This document shows, piece after piece, positions 49,941-59,910 of a stretch of 64,000 nt of DNA. A program made the position numbers and the translations under genes. The notes beneath the pieces are model-generated. The model was given only the letters and a program-made list of their open reading frames with translations. It did no database searches and had not been told where the DNA came from. The stretch's first letter is position 1. The number at the start of each line of letters is the position of its first letter. Source of the DNA: Candidatus Cryptobacteroides onthequi (GTDB lineage: Bacteria; Bacteroidota; Bacteroidia; Bacteroidales; UBA932); the NCBI GenBank assembly GCA_018066125.1, contig JAGHSA010000008.1:35928-99927 (forward strand), given 5' to 3'.

Positions 49941-50086
49941 ATGAAAATCACCTGCACCGACGATATGCCTTCCAGCAGTCTGAGGGGCATGTCTGTGGTG
50001 CAGGTCCGCACTGAGAGGAGGGATCTGCATCATTCATGGGCAATACAAGCCCCAGAATGGCTATCTATGCTGCAGGTGATTTTCAT
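49941..50086. repeat. 16-bp perfect inverted repeat with 114-bp spacer
   Basis: ATGAAAATCACCTGCA (49941-49956) is the exact reverse complement of TGCAGGTGATTTTCAT (50071-50086). Homology ends sharply at both edges. Invertible switches in Bacteroidota have a similar geometry, but no recombinase gene or promoter box was seen inside. Confidence 0.7.
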
Positions 50087-50194
50087 CTTCGAACGCATCG
50101 CCTCCTCCGTCCGCAAATATGGCTGCCGGCTCTGCCTTCGGCCTCCTTGTCAAGTAGCAGAATCCACCGAAAAGTAACAAAATTTGTAAAAAAA

Positions 50195-50261
50195 ACATGA
50201 CCGCCGGGCATCTTCCCGAGCCGGCCGGAGCCGACTCTAATGTACCCTGTCGCGGTCATGT
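50195..50261 (-). terminator. Long-stem terminator downstream of cstA
   Basis: ACATGACCGC (50195-50204) pairs perfectly with GCGGTCATGT (50252-50261), enclosing 47 nt that can fold further. On the minus strand it is followed by eight T residues (50194-50187). A smaller AGGGGC/GCCCCT hairpin (50273-50292) precedes it. Confidence 0.75.
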
Positions 50262-50303
50262 CAATATGTGTGAGGGGCAATGCGTGGCCCCTTGATGCGT
50301 TTT

Positions 50304-51788
50304 TTATCTGCAGCTGTCGCCCTTCTTGATCTTCCACCAATAGAAGAGCATGAGGCTCACGGTGAAGAGGCCGGTGCCGAGATACGGGATGAGACCCTGC
50401 GGCAGGTTGAATCCTATCTTGGCGGTAAGGATGAAGGTGCCGCTGACCGAGGTCATCAGTGCTGCCGGGAACAGGGTGACCATGTAGTAAGGCCTCTTCT
50501 TGGTGACATGAAGTCTTGACAGGAAGACTGTGAGAGCCCATAATGTGAATACAGAAAGGCTCTGGTTTGCCCATCCGAAGTATCTCCAGAGGATATTGAA
50601 GCCGCTTTCGTCGGCGATGCTGAACCAGAGGAGAGCTGCTGTCACGATGAAGATAGGCACGCAGATGGTCAGACGGTTGCGGATAGGTTTCTGATCCAGA
50701 CCTACTGCGTCTGCCACGATGAGTCTTGCAGACCTGAGTGCTGTGTCGCCGCTGGTGATAGGCGCTGCCACCACACCGAGGATGGCCAGAAGGCTTCCGA
50801 ATACTCCGAGCCAGCTCTTGCAGACTGCAGTGACGATGGATGGTGCATCGGTGAATGCCTTGCCTGTGGCAGGATTGATGGCTGCATCACCGAGGGCCTC
50901 GATGCCGCCTCCGTAGAAGTAGTATGAAGATACGGTCGCCCAGATGAGAGCGATGGCGCCTTCTGTGATCATCGATCCGTAGAAGATAGGTCTGCCGAGT
51001 TTCTCATTCTTGAGACATCTCGCCATAAGAGGGGACTGGGTGGCGTGGAATCCGCTGATGGCACCGCACGCGATGGTGATGAACAGGCACGGGAAGAGGC
51101 TGCCGGCCTTAGGGTTCATGTTCTGGATGCCGTCCCAGATCTCAGGGGTGTCGGAAGGCCACTTGATGATGAGACATGCAAGCAGAGACACAGCCATGAA
51201 GATCAGAGCGATGGCGAATGCAGGATATATCTTGCCGATGATCTTGTCGATAGGGACCATGGTGGCCACGATGTAGTAGACGAGTACGATGCCGACCCAG
51301 ATCATGGTGATGTTCTGGGCGCCTCCGCACATGTTGCCGAGAATCTTTGCAGGGCTGTATACAAACACGGCTCCTACCATCAGGAGAAGGAGTACAGAGA
51401 ACGCAAGCATCACGTTCTTTGTCTTCTTTCCAAGATAGATGCCCACCAGGTCAGGGAGTCCTGCGCCGTCATGGCGGAGAGAGAGCATGCCTGAGAGATA
51501 ATCATGTGTCGCTCCCGCGAAGATGCAGCCGAGGACAATCCAGATGTAGGCTGACGGTCCGAACATGGCTCCCGCGATGGCTCCGAAGATAGGTCCGGTG
51601 CCGGCGATGTTGAGGAGCTGGATCATGAAGACTTTCCATGCCGGCATGGGGATGTAGTCCATGCCGTCCTGCTTGCTGTACGCAGGGGTCGTCCTTGTGT
51701 GGTCGGACTCGAATACCTTCTCTACGAAGGCGCCATAGATGAGATAGCCAAGTACCAGTGCGGCGAGGCTGATGAGAAGAGTTATCAT
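50304..51788 (-). CDS. cstA: CstA-family peptide/pyruvate transporter (carbon starvation protein)
   Basis: A 494-residue polytopic inner-membrane protein of the CstA family, linked in other bacteria to peptide and pyruvate uptake during carbon starvation. Landmarks are the N-terminal LGYLIYGAFVEKVFE with the conserved GMDYIPMPAWKVFMIQLLNIAGTGPIFGAI block, DYLSGMLSLRHDGAGLPDLVG, FHATQSPLMARCL and ITSGDTALRSARLI. It is shorter than enterobacterial CstA (about 700) but normal for the Bacteroidota form. It diverges from the ilv operon and has a -7 box at 51824-51831 and a terminator downstream. Confidence 0.93.
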   Translation of the reverse strand: MITLLISLAALVLGYLIYGAFVEKVFESDHTRTTPAYSKQDGMDYIPMPAWKVFMIQLLNIAGTGPIFGAIAGAMFGPSAYIWIVLGCIFAGATHDYLSGMLSLRHDGAGLPDLVGIYLGKKTKNVMLAFSVLLLLMVGAVFVYSPAKILGNMCGGAQNITMIWVGIVLVYYIVATMVPIDKIIGKIYPAFAIALIFMAVSLLACLIIKWPSDTPEIWDGIQNMNPKAGSLFPCLFITIACGAISGFHATQSPLMARCLKNEKLGRPIFYGSMITEGAIALIWATVSSYYFYGGGIEALGDAAINPATGKAFTDAPSIVTAVCKSWLGVFGSLLAILGVVAAPITSGDTALRSARLIVADAVGLDQKPIRNRLTICVPIFIVTAALLWFSIADESGFNILWRYFGWANQSLSVFTLWALTVFLSRLHVTKKRPYYMVTLFPAALMTSVSGTFILTAKIGFNLPQGLIPYLGTGLFTVSLMLFYWWKIKKGDSCR

Positions 51789-51823
51789 TGTATCGGTTTT
51801 TGTGTTCTGTGAGTAGTACCGCG

Positions 51824-51831
51824 CAAATTTA
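51824..51831 (-). promoter_or_regulatory. -7 promoter box of cstA, TAAATTTG (minus)
   Basis: Exact TAnnTTTG on the minus strand, 35 nt before the cstA start codon. Confidence 0.55.
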
Positions 51832-51884
51832 GGAATGTTTTGAAAAAAGTTTATAAAAAATATGGATTATATGGAAATATTGCC

Positions 51885-51892
51885 TACCTTTG
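51885..51892 (+). promoter_or_regulatory. -7 promoter box of the ilv-leu operon, TACCTTTG
   Basis: Exact TAnnTTTG match, 20 nt before the leader-peptide ATG at 51913. Transcription would start near 51898-51900, leaving a leader of about 175 nt before ilvD. An obvious -33 TTTG was not found. Confidence 0.6.
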
Positions 51893-51912
51893 AAACGTTA
51901 GAAGTGTGACAT

Positions 51913-51969
51913 ATGAATTCAAGTGTTATTATCGTGCTCAGCCTACTTGTCCTTATGGTGAATCCTTGA
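51913..51969 (+). CDS. Branched-chain amino acid leader peptide (attenuator sensor)
   Basis: An 18-codon ORF, MNSSVIIVLSLLVLMVNP, ending in TGA at 51967-51969. Ten of eighteen residues are Val (4), Leu (4) or Ile (2), the three end products of the operon that follows. Such leaders sense charged tRNA: ribosome stalling at these codons changes downstream RNA folding. It lies right after a promoter box and ends where the alternative hairpins begin. It is too short for normal gene calling. The amino acid make-up and position make the call strong. Confidence 0.85.
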   Translation: MNSSVIIVLSLLVLMVNP

Positions 51970-52044
51970 GGACTGGGAAGCCGCGTGTGATATTCTCTTG
52001 AACCAAGATATTGCAGAGCCCTTCTCAGTGACCTGGGAAGGGCT
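51949..52044 (+). promoter_or_regulatory. Transcription attenuator with mutually exclusive hairpins
   Basis: Segment 1 GTCCTTA (51949-51955, inside the leader codons) can pair with segment 2 TGAGGAC (51967-51973). Segment 2 extended, ACTGGGAAG (51972-51980), can instead pair with segment 3 CTTCTCAGT (52021-52029, one G-U). Segment 3 is also the left arm of the terminator, pairing with 52033-52044. So 1:2 permits the terminator, while 2:3 prevents it. Stalling of the leader ribosome at Val/Leu codons would cover segment 1 and favour antitermination, switching on ilv-leu when branched-chain amino acids are scarce. Confidence 0.8.
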
Positions 52045-52050
52045 TTATTT
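52017..52050 (+). terminator. Attenuator terminator before ilvD
   Basis: AGCCCTTCTCAG (52017-52028) pairs with CTGGGAAGGGCT (52033-52044) in a 12-bp stem with one G-U pair and a TGAC tetraloop, followed by TTATTT. It lies 30 bp before the ilvD start and downstream of the leader peptide. Confidence 0.85.
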
Positions 52051-52074
52051 TCAGAAAGTAAAAGAAACAAGGAT

Positions 52075-53910
52075 ATGAAACATCAGTTGAGAAGCGCAGC
52101 AACCACTCAGGGGCGCCGTATGGCAGGTGCCAGGGCTCTCTGGGTTGCAAACGGCATGAAGCCTGCAATGCTCGGCAAGCCTGTGATCGCGATTGCAAAT
52201 TCATTCACTCAGTTCGTTCCGGGCCACACACATCTTCACGATGCCGGCCAGATCGTAAAGGAGGAGATAGAAAAGCTCGGCTGCTATGCGGCAGAGTTCA
52301 ATACCATAGCTGTGGATGACGGCATCGCAATGGGCCACGACGGCATGCTCTACTCTCTTCCTTCACGCGACATCATCGCCGACAGTGTGGAGTACATGTG
52401 CAACGCCCACAAGGCCGATGCCCTTGTCTGCATCAGCAACTGTGACAAGATCACCCCTGGCATGCTCATCGCCGCAATGCGTCTCAACATCCCTGCCATC
52501 TTCGTCTCAGGCGGTCCAATGGAGGCCGGAGTGCTCGGAGCTGCAAAGCTCGACCTTATCGATGCCATGGTAAAATCCGCCGACCCTTCTGTCAGCGATG
52601 AGGATGTGACGAAGATCGAGGCTTCTGCATGTCCTACCTGCGGAAGCTGCTCCGGCATGTTCACAGCGAACTCCATGAATTGCCTCACTGAGGCCATCGG
52701 ACTCTCGCTTCCGGGCAACGGCACCATCCTTGCCACCCATACCCAGCGTGTCGAACTGTTCCGCAAGGCTGCAAGGCAGATCGTGGCCAACACTTACAAG
52801 TACTATGAGGATGGCGATGAGAGCGTGCTCCCACGTACCATCGCATGCCGCCAGGCCTTCCTCAATGCCATGACCCTCGACATCGCCATGGGCGGATCGA
52901 CCAATACCGTTCTCCATCTCCTTGCCGTGGCCAACGAGGCAGGCACTGATTTCAAGATGGCGGATATCGACGCACTTTCACGCAAGGTCCCTTGCATCTG
53001 CAAGGTGGCTCCGAACACCCAGAAATATCACATCCAGGATGTCAACCGTGCCGGCGGCATCGTATCCATCATGGCGGAGCTCGCCAAGGGCGGTCTGGTG
53101 GACACATCGCTCCTCAGAGTGGATGGCATGACTCTCGAGGAGGAGATCGCTTCATGGTGCATCCTCAGCCCGAAGGCCTGTGACGAAGCCAAGAAGATAT
53201 ATCTCTGTGCACCTGCCAACAGATACAGCACCCGCATGGGCTCGCAGGAAACCTACTACAGCTTCTATGACGATGACCGCGAGAAAGGATGCATCAGGGA
53301 TCTCGACCACGCATATACCAAGGACGGAGGACTCGGCGTCCTCTTCGGCAACATCGCTCTCGACGGCTGCGTCATCAAGACGGCAGGCGTGGATGAGAGC
53401 ATATGGCATTTCGAAGGCCCTGCAAAGGTCTTCGACTCTCAGGAAGCTGCCTGTGACGGCATCCTCGGAGGCAAGGTTGTCAGTGGTGACGTGGTAGTCA
53501 TCACATACGAAGGCCCTAAGGGCGGTCCCGGCATGCAGGAGATGCTGTATCCTACCTCATACATCAAGTCCATGCATCTCGGAAAGGAGTGTGCGCTGAT
53601 CACAGACGGCCGCTTCAGCGGAGGTACCTCGGGACTCAGCATCGGACACATCTCTCCGGAAGCTGCGGCAGGCGGCAACATCGGCCTTGTACGCGACGGA
53701 GACATCATCACTATCGACATCCCTTCACGCTCCATCAGCGTCAATCTCACTGACGCCCAGCTCGAGGAGCGCCGCTCTGAGGAGCAGGGCAGGGGAAAGA
53801 AGGCGTTCACGCCTCCGTTCCGCCAGCGTATCGTCTCCAAGAGCCTCAAGGCATACGCCGCAATGGTCAGCTCCGCTGACAAGGGTGCGGTAAGAATCAT
53901 CGAAGACTAG
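52075..53910 (+). CDS. ilvD: Dihydroxy-acid dehydratase
   Basis: A 611-residue iron-sulfur enzyme catalysing the third common step of valine and isoleucine synthesis: dehydration of 2,3-dihydroxy-3-methyl acids to 2-oxo acids. The Fe-S ligand and family motifs are visible: [33 protein letters not shown] and the C-terminal [21 protein letters not shown]. Cytoplasmic, full length. It is the first structural gene after the attenuator; ilvB begins 4 bp after its stop. Confidence 0.97.
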   Translation: MKHQLRSAATTQGRRMAGARALWVANGMKPAMLGKPVIAIANSFTQFVPGHTHLHDAGQIVKEEIEKLGCYAAEFNTIAVDDGIAMGHDGMLYSLPSRDIIADSVEYMCNAHKADALVCISNCDKITPGMLIAAMRLNIPAIFVSGGPMEAGVLGAAKLDLIDAMVKSADPSVSDEDVTKIEASACPTCGSCSGMFTANSMNCLTEAIGLSLPGNGTILATHTQRVELFRKAARQIVANTYKYYEDGDESVLPRTIACRQAFLNAMTLDIAMGGSTNTVLHLLAVANEAGTDFKMADIDALSRKVPCICKVAPNTQKYHIQDVNRAGGIVSIMAELAKGGLVDTSLLRVDGMTLEEEIASWCILSPKACDEAKKIYLCAPANRYSTRMGSQETYYSFYDDDREKGCIRDLDHAYTKDGGLGVLFGNIALDGCVIKTAGVDESIWHFEGPAKVFDSQEAACDGILGGKVVSGDVVVITYEGPKGGPGMQEMLYPTSYIKSMHLGKECALITDGRFSGGTSGLSIGHISPEAAAGGNIGLVRDGDIITIDIPSRSISVNLTDAQLEERRSEEQGRGKKAFTPPFRQRIVSKSLKAYAAMVSSADKGAVRIIED

Positions 53911-53914
53911 GAAG

Positions 53915-55639
53915 ATGGAAGAAAAGAGAATGATCACAGGTTCGGAGATACTGCTCGAGTCCTTCATAGCAGAGGGAGTCGACACTGTCTTCGGATATCC
54001 GGGCGGACAGATCATGCCCGTATATGACAAGCTCGTCAATTATACAGACAGTCTCAGGCACATACTCGTGCGTCATGAGCAGGGTGCCATCCATGCGGCT
54101 CAGGGCTATGCCCGAGTGAGCGGCCGTCCCGGCGTCGTGACCGTGACATCGGGTCCCGGTGCCACAAATGTCATCACCGGCATCGCCGATGCCATGGTGG
54201 ACTCCACCCCGGTGGTTGTCGTGGCAGGTCAGGTGGGCACCGCTCTCCTCGGCACCGATGCATTCCAGGAGACTGATTTCATAGGACTGACCACCCCTAT
54301 CACCAAGTGGTGCTATCAGGTGCGCCGTCCGGAGGATGTGGCATGGGCTGTGGCCCGCGCCTTCCATATCGCCACCACAGGCCGTCCAGGCCCTGTGGTA
54401 CTCGATCTCACCCGTGATGCCCAGGTCGGCATTGCGGAGGCGGGACACAAGAAGTGCGACTTCATCCGCAGCTACGTTCCTTGCCCGAAGCCATCGGCAG
54501 AGGCTATTGCGGAGGCAGCGAAGATGATCGATGCGGCAGAGAAGCCGTTCGTGGTGTACGGACAGGGCGTCATCCTTTCCGGAGCGGAGAAGGAGCTTGC
54601 GGCATTTCTCGACAAGGGCGGCATTCCGGCAGGATCGACCCTGCTCGGCCTCAGCGCCCTTCCTTCAGACTTCCCTCACTACAAGGGTATGGTCGGCATG
54701 CACGGAAACGTGGCGACAAACGTCCTCACTCAGGACTGCGACCTCCTCATCTCCGTCGGCATGCGCTTCGATGACCGCGTCACAGGAAAGACATCGACCT
54801 ACGCCAGACAGGCGAAAATCATACATATAGATATAGATGCTGCCGAGATAGGCAAGAATGTGCCGGTGGATCTGGGCATCGCAGGCGACGCCAAGGAGGT
54901 GCTCGCACAGCTTACCGCCCTCATCCAGAAGCGTGAGCATGCTGACTGGGAGACCATCGCCGGCATGTACAACGCAGTCGAGAAGCACAAGGTCATCGAG
55001 CCGGAGGTATATCCGGAGAGCGGACGCATCAATATGGGCGAGGTCGTCAACAAGGTTGCCGAGGTTTCGGAAGGCAAGGCAGTCATCGTTACGGATGTGG
55101 GTCAGAACCAGATGATAGGCGCCAGATATTCGCGTTTCGCGCAGACCCGCAGCATGATCACCTCCGGAGGTCTCGGTACCATGGGATTCGGCCTTCCTGC
55201 AGCATTCGGAGCCAAGATAGGCGCTCCTGAGCGTCAGGTCTGCCTCTTCGTCGGCGACGGCGGTCTCCAGATGACCATCCAGGAGCTCGGTACCATAATG
55301 CAGGAGAGGGCAGGAGTCAAGATCGTACTCCTCAACAACAACTGGCTCGGCAACGTGCGCATGTGGCAGGAACTCTTCTACGGACAGAGATACTCCGCCA
55401 CCAGGATGCTCAATCCTGAATATTCCTCAATCGCGTCCGCATACGGTCTGAAATACCGCTTTGTGGAGCAGAGAGAGGATCTCGAGGGTGCTGTGCGCGA
55501 GATGCTTTCGGACGACTCCGCATTCCTCCTCGAGGTACATGTGGAGGAGATGGGAATGGTATTCCCTATGGTCCCTCCGGGAAAGAGCGTCAATGAGATC
55601 ATGTTGAACAGCAATGACTGGTTTAGCTATGGAGAATAA
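53915..55639 (+). CDS. ilvB: Acetolactate synthase, catalytic subunit
   Basis: A 574-residue thiamine-diphosphate enzyme that condenses pyruvate with pyruvate or 2-oxobutyrate. The N-terminal domain has the catalytic Glu in ILVRHEQGAIHAAQGYAR. The middle FAD-binding region follows, then the C-terminal ThDP motif GDGGLQMTIQELGTI through LLNNNWLGNVRMWQ. Its last codons overlap ilvN by 11 bp, so the catalytic and regulatory subunits are translationally coupled. Confidence 0.96.
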   Translation: MEEKRMITGSEILLESFIAEGVDTVFGYPGGQIMPVYDKLVNYTDSLRHILVRHEQGAIHAAQGYARVSGRPGVVTVTSGPGATNVITGIADAMVDSTPVVVVAGQVGTALLGTDAFQETDFIGLTTPITKWCYQVRRPEDVAWAVARAFHIATTGRPGPVVLDLTRDAQVGIAEAGHKKCDFIRSYVPCPKPSAEAIAEAAKMIDAAEKPFVVYGQGVILSGAEKELAAFLDKGGIPAGSTLLGLSALPSDFPHYKGMVGMHGNVATNVLTQDCDLLISVGMRFDDRVTGKTSTYARQAKIIHIDIDAAEIGKNVPVDLGIAGDAKEVLAQLTALIQKREHADWETIAGMYNAVEKHKVIEPEVYPESGRINMGEVVNKVAEVSEGKAVIVTDVGQNQMIGARYSRFAQTRSMITSGGLGTMGFGLPAAFGAKIGAPERQVCLFVGDGGLQMTIQELGTIMQERAGVKIVLLNNNWLGNVRMWQELFYGQRYSATRMLNPEYSSIASAYGLKYRFVEQREDLEGAVREMLSDDSAFLLEVHVEEMGMVFPMVPPGKSVNEIMLNSNDWFSYGE

Positions 55640-55952
55640 ATTGTATGTAGTTTCGGTCTATACCGAGAATCAGGTGGGCCTCCTCGGCGTGATAGCCAAC
55701 ATCTTCACAAGGCGCAGTCTCAACATCGAGACACTTCAGGTGCTGCCGTCTGAGTTCGAGGGCATTCACCGCTTCACCATCAAGACCAGGACAAGCCAGG
55801 ATCAGATCGACCGCGTCATCAGGCAGATGGAGAAGAAGGTCGATGTCATCAAGGCGTTCTATTATGTCGATGACGAGGTGCTCATTCGCGAGCATGCTCA
55901 GGTCGGCGAATTCCTCGCTGCGCGCGAGGCTGAATATGAATCAGATAAGTAA
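55629..55952 (+). CDS. ilvN: Acetolactate synthase, small regulatory subunit
   Basis: A 107-residue ACT-domain subunit that binds valine and confers feedback inhibition on the ilvB product. YVVSVYTENQVGLLGVIANIFTRR is the ACT signature with its Gly-rich turn. It is shorter than the two-domain IlvH (about 160) and lacks the C-terminal extension. An upstream in-frame ACG/ATG-like extension to 55614 exists, but ATG 55629 matches the family start MENKLY and overlaps the ilvB end. Confidence 0.92.
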   Translation: MENKLYVVSVYTENQVGLLGVIANIFTRRSLNIETLQVLPSEFEGIHRFTIKTRTSQDQIDRVIRQMEKKVDVIKAFYYVDDEVLIREHAQVGEFLAAREAEYESDK

Positions 55953-55980
55953 TCAATAAACAAATAAAAATCAAACAATT

Positions 55981-57030
55981 ATGGCAAAGCTTAATTTTGG
56001 CGGTGTTATCGAGAACGTGATCACCCGCGACGAATTTACTCTTGAGAAAGCACGTGACGTCCTCAGCAATGAGACCATCGCAGTCATCGGATATGGCGTA
56101 CAGGGCCCAGGTCAGTCACTCAACCTCCGTGACAACGGATTCAACGTGATCGTTGGACAGCGTGCCGGCAAGACCTTCGAGAAGGCTATCGCTGACGGTT
56201 GGGTACCTGGTGAGACTCTCTTCGGAATCGAGGAGGCTTGTCAGAAGGCTTCAATCATCATGTGCCTCCTTTCAGATGCAGCTGTCATGTCAGTATGGCC
56301 TACCATCAAGCAATATCTTACTCCTGGCAAGGCTCTCTACTTCTCGCACGGTTTCGCTATCACCTGGAACGACCGCACAGGCTGCGTCCCTCCAGCTGAC
56401 ATCGACGTCATCATGGTAGCTCCTAAGGGCTCAGGAACCTCACTCCGTACCATGTTCCTTGAAGGCCGCGGCCTCAACTCTTCATACGCTATCTATCAGG
56501 ATGTGACCGGAAAGGCATTTGACCGCACCATCGCTCTCGGTATCGGTATCGGTTCTGGCTACCTCTTCGAGACCACATTCCAGCGCGAGGCTACTTCTGA
56601 CCTCACCGGTGAGCGCGGCTCGCTGATGGGTGCTATCCAGGGCCTTCTTCTCGCACAGTACGAGGTTCTCCGTGAGAACGGCCACTCTCCAAGCGAGGCA
56701 TTCAACGAGACAGTCGAGGAGCTCACACAGTCCCTCATGCCTCTCTTCGCTGCAAAGGGTATGGACTGGATGTACGCAAACTGCTCTACCACCGCTCAGC
56801 GCGGCGCTCTTGACTGGATGGGACCATTCCACGATGCTTGCAAGCCTGTAGTTGAAAAGCTCTATGCTTCCGTGAAGAGCGGAAACGAGGCTCAGATCTC
56901 AATCGACAGCAACAGCAAGCCTGACTATCGTGGCGGTCTCGAGATGGAACTCAAGGCTCTCCGCGAGAGCGAGATGTGGCAGACAGCTGTCACCGTCCGC
57001 CAGCTCCGTCCTGAGAACCAGAACAAGTAA
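55981..57030 (+). CDS. ilvC: Ketol-acid reductoisomerase (class I)
   Basis: A 349-residue NAD(P)H- and Mg-dependent enzyme that isomerises and reduces acetolactate and acetohydroxybutyrate. The Rossmann motif is AVIGYGVQGPGQSLNLRDNG. The C-terminal knotted domain carries the Mg-binding residues in SDLTGERGSLMGAIQG and EAFNETVEELTQSLMPL. The DNA uses more U-ending codons (GCT, CGT) than its neighbours, as in strongly expressed genes. Gap from ilvN is 28 bp. Confidence 0.95.
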   Translation: MAKLNFGGVIENVITRDEFTLEKARDVLSNETIAVIGYGVQGPGQSLNLRDNGFNVIVGQRAGKTFEKAIADGWVPGETLFGIEEACQKASIIMCLLSDAAVMSVWPTIKQYLTPGKALYFSHGFAITWNDRTGCVPPADIDVIMVAPKGSGTSLRTMFLEGRGLNSSYAIYQDVTGKAFDRTIALGIGIGSGYLFETTFQREATSDLTGERGSLMGAIQGLLLAQYEVLRENGHSPSEAFNETVEELTQSLMPLFAAKGMDWMYANCSTTAQRGALDWMGPFHDACKPVVEKLYASVKSGNEAQISIDSNSKPDYRGGLEMELKALRESEMWQTAVTVRQLRPENQNK

Positions 57031-57039
57031 TTGCCCCTT

Positions 57040-58536
57040 ATGGACAACAGAGTATATATTTTCGATACAACTCTCCGCGACGGAGAGCAGGTGCCTGGGT
57101 GCCAGCTCAATACCATTGAGAAGATCCAGGTGGCCAAGGCTCTCGAGGAGCTCGGCGTCGATGTCATCGAGGCCGGCTTCCCGATTTCCAGCCCTGGCGA
57201 CTTCAACTCCGTCGTAGAGATTTCAAAGGCTGTGACCTGGCCTACCGTCTGCGCCCTCACACGTGCCGTCGAGAAGGATATCGACGTGGCTGTTGAGGCC
57301 CTCAGATACGCCAAGCGCAAGAGAATCCACACCGGTATCGGCACATCCGACTCGCATATCAGGTACAAGTTCAACTCCACACGCGAAGAGATTCTCGAGC
57401 GTGCAGTGAGAGCCGTGAAGTATGCCAAGAAGTATGTCGAGGATGTGGAGTTCTATGCCGAGGATGCCGGACGCACCGACAATGAGTTCCTCGCACAGGT
57501 GGTCGAGGCTGTCATCAAGGCAGGTGCCACCGTCGTGAACATCCCTGACACCACAGGCTATTGCCTCCCGTCAGAGTACGGTGCCAAGATCAAGTACCTC
57601 ATCGACCATGTGGACGGCGTGGACAACGCCATCCTCTCCACCCACTGCCACAATGACCCCGGCATGGCTACGGCCAACACCATGGCCGGCCTCCTCAATG
57701 GAGCGCGCCAGTGCGAGGTGACCATCAACGGAGTGGGCGAGCGTGCGGGCAACACCGCCCTCGAGGAGGTCGCAATGATCCTCAAGTGCCACAATGACAT
57801 CGATCTCCAGACCAATATCAACAGCCAGAGGATCTTCCCTATGAGCCGTATGGTATCAGGTCTGATGAATATGCCTGTACAGGCCAACAAGGCCATCGTC
57901 GGACGCAACGCTTTCGCACATTCTTCAGGAATCCATCAGGACGGTGTGCTCAAGAACATGAGTACATACGAGATCATCGACCCTCGCGACATCGGTCTGG
58001 ACGGCAACAACATCGTCCTCACGGCGCGCAGTGGCCGTGCTGCTCTCAGAAGCCGTCTCGAGGTGCTTGGAGTAAAGGTCGAGGGTGAGAAACTCGATGC
58101 CATGTATCAGGAATTCCTCAAACTTGCCGACAAGAAGAAGGAGATCAACGATGACGAGCTCCTCGTGCTCGCAGGTCTCGACAGGACCCAGAACCACCAT
58201 GTCAAGCTGGAATACCTCCAGGTGACCACCGGTATGGGCGTGAAGCCTGTCGCAAGCATCTGCCTTGACATCGCAGGCGAGAAGTTTGAGGCTGCAGCTT
58301 CAGGAAACGGTCCTGTGGACGCCGCCATCAACGCGCTCAAGCAGATCATCAGGCGCACCATGACCATCAAGGAGTTCACCATCCAGAACATCACCAAGGG
58401 TTCTGACGACCTCGGCAAGGTGCACATGCAGGTTGAGCACGACGGCCGTGTCTACTACGGCTTCGGCGCCAACACCGACATCATCACAGCTTCAGTCGAG
58501 GCATACATCGACTGCATCAACAAATTCGTGAAGTAA
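57040..58536 (+). CDS. leuA: 2-isopropylmalate synthase
   Basis: A 498-residue enzyme that condenses acetyl-CoA with 3-methyl-2-oxobutanoate, the first step of leucine synthesis. The TIM-barrel signature [16 protein letters not shown] and the metal-binding [18 protein letters not shown] and [14 protein letters not shown] are present. The C-terminal regulatory domain (about 380-498), with [19 protein letters not shown], should bind leucine for feedback control. ATG 57040 is preferred over an in-frame TTG at 57031. Its stop overlaps the leuC start by 1 nt (TAATG). Confidence 0.94.
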   Translation: MDNRVYIFDTTLRDGEQVPGCQLNTIEKIQVAKALEELGVDVIEAGFPISSPGDFNSVVEISKAVTWPTVCALTRAVEKDIDVAVEALRYAKRKRIHTGIGTSDSHIRYKFNSTREEILERAVRAVKYAKKYVEDVEFYAEDAGRTDNEFLAQVVEAVIKAGATVVNIPDTTGYCLPSEYGAKIKYLIDHVDGVDNAILSTHCHNDPGMATANTMAGLLNGARQCEVTINGVGERAGNTALEEVAMILKCHNDIDLQTNINSQRIFPMSRMVSGLMNMPVQANKAIVGRNAFAHSSGIHQDGVLKNMSTYEIIDPRDIGLDGNNIVLTARSGRAALRSRLEVLGVKVEGEKLDAMYQEFLKLADKKKEINDDELLVLAGLDRTQNHHVKLEYLQVTTGMGVKPVASICLDIAGEKFEAAASGNGPVDAAINALKQIIRRTMTIKEFTIQNITKGSDDLGKVHMQVEHDGRVYYGFGANTDIITASVEAYIDCINKFVK

Positions 58537-59906
58537 TGAACACTCTTTTTGACAAGATATGGGACAGCCATGTGGTCTCTCTGATCGAGGACGGACCTAC
58601 CCAGCTGTACATTGACAGGCTTTATTGCCACGAGGTGACCAGCCCGCAGGCCTTTGACGGCATGCGCGCACGCGGCATCAAGTGCCTCCGCCCGGAGAAG
58701 ATCTTCTGCATGCCGGATCACAACACCCCGACACATGACCAGGACAAGCCTATCGAGGACCCTGTTTCCAAGAAGCAGGTAGATGCACTCGAGCGCAACG
58801 CAGCCGAATTCGGGCTCACCCATTTCGGCATGATGAACCCGAAGAACGGCATCATCCATGTCGTGGGACCGGAGAGGGGACTCTCCCTCCCTGGAATGAC
58901 CATCGTCTGCGGTGACTCGCATACATCCACTCACGGTGCCATGGGCGCGGTAGCGTTCGGTATCGGCACAAGCGAGGTGGAGATGGTGCTTGCATCACAG
59001 TGCATCCTCCAGCAGAAACCTAAATCCATGCGCATCAGCGTGGAGGGAGAACTCGGCAAGGGCGTGACAGCCAAGGACGTGGCTCTCTATATCATGTCAA
59101 AGCTCACCACCAGCGGTGCCACCGGATACTTCGTGGAGTACGCCGGCAGCGCAGTGCGCTCCCTCTCCATGGAAGGACGCCTCACGCTGTGCAACCTCTC
59201 CATCGAGATGGGTGCGCGTGGTGGCTTCATCGCTCCGGACGAGACCACATTCGAGTACATCAAAGGCCGCGAGTACGCACCGAAGGGTGAGGACTGGGAC
59301 AAGGCAGTCGAGTACTGGAAGACTCTCAGGAGCGGCGACGACGCTGTATTTGACCGCGAGGTCTGCTACGATGCCGCCGACATCACTCCGATGATCACCT
59401 ACGGCACCAACCCTGGAATGGGTATGGCCATCGACGGCACCATACCTGCGGACACCGCGAAGAAGTCTCTCGACTACATGGGCTTCCAGGCAGGAGAGAG
59501 CCTCCTCGGCAAGAGCATAGACTATGTATTCCTCGGAGCCTGCACCAACGGCCGCATCGAGGACTTCCGCGCCTTCGCCTCCATCGCGAAGGGACGCAGG
59601 AAGGCAGACAATGTCACCGCATGGCTCGTGCCGGGTTCATGGATGGTAAAGGAGCAGATCGAGGCGGAAGGTCTCGACAAGGTGCTTGAGGAGGCAGGAT
59701 TTGCCATCCGCCAGCCTGGCTGCTCGGCATGTCTCGCCATGAACGATGACAAGATCCCTGCAGGCAAGTACTCTGTCTCTACATCCAACCGCAACTTCGA
59801 GGGACGTCAGGGTCCGGGTGCGCGCACCCTTCTCTGCAGCCCTCTCGTAGCTGCTGCAGCCGCTGTCACAGGTGTCATCACCGATCCTAGAACCTTAATG
59901 GACTAA
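58536..59906 (+). CDS. leuC: 3-isopropylmalate dehydratase, large subunit
   Basis: A 456-residue aconitase-superfamily subunit with a [4Fe-4S] cluster, which with LeuD isomerises 2- to 3-isopropylmalate. The cluster cysteines lie in [14 protein letters not shown] and [35 protein letters not shown] is the conserved substrate region. The start overlaps the leuA stop by 1 nt. It would also serve the citramalate route with the cimA-like gene downstream. Confidence 0.95.
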   Translation: MNTLFDKIWDSHVVSLIEDGPTQLYIDRLYCHEVTSPQAFDGMRARGIKCLRPEKIFCMPDHNTPTHDQDKPIEDPVSKKQVDALERNAAEFGLTHFGMMNPKNGIIHVVGPERGLSLPGMTIVCGDSHTSTHGAMGAVAFGIGTSEVEMVLASQCILQQKPKSMRISVEGELGKGVTAKDVALYIMSKLTTSGATGYFVEYAGSAVRSLSMEGRLTLCNLSIEMGARGGFIAPDETTFEYIKGREYAPKGEDWDKAVEYWKTLRSGDDAVFDREVCYDAADITPMITYGTNPGMGMAIDGTIPADTAKKSLDYMGFQAGESLLGKSIDYVFLGACTNGRIEDFRAFASIAKGRRKADNVTAWLVPGSWMVKEQIEAEGLDKVLEEAGFAIRQPGCSACLAMNDDKIPAGKYSVSTSNRNFEGRQGPGARTLLCSPLVAAAAAVTGVITDPRTLMD

Positions 59907-59910
59907 GCGT

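Larger units (their letters stand above)
49708..50303. other. 596-bp intergenic region between divergent-reading operons
   Basis: It holds the promoter box of the radical SAM operon (49776-49783), a 16-bp perfect inverted repeat with a 114-bp spacer (49941-49956 and 50071-50086), and the terminator region of cstA (50195-50292). Short open frames on both strands show no recognisable family. The middle could hide a small RNA or a decayed gene. Confidence 0.7.

Noticed and set aside
49911-50177. 88-codon plus-strand ORF between the radical SAM operon and cstA
   Set aside because: It spans both arms of the inverted repeat, has no recognised family and no promoter box; probably noncoding or decayed.
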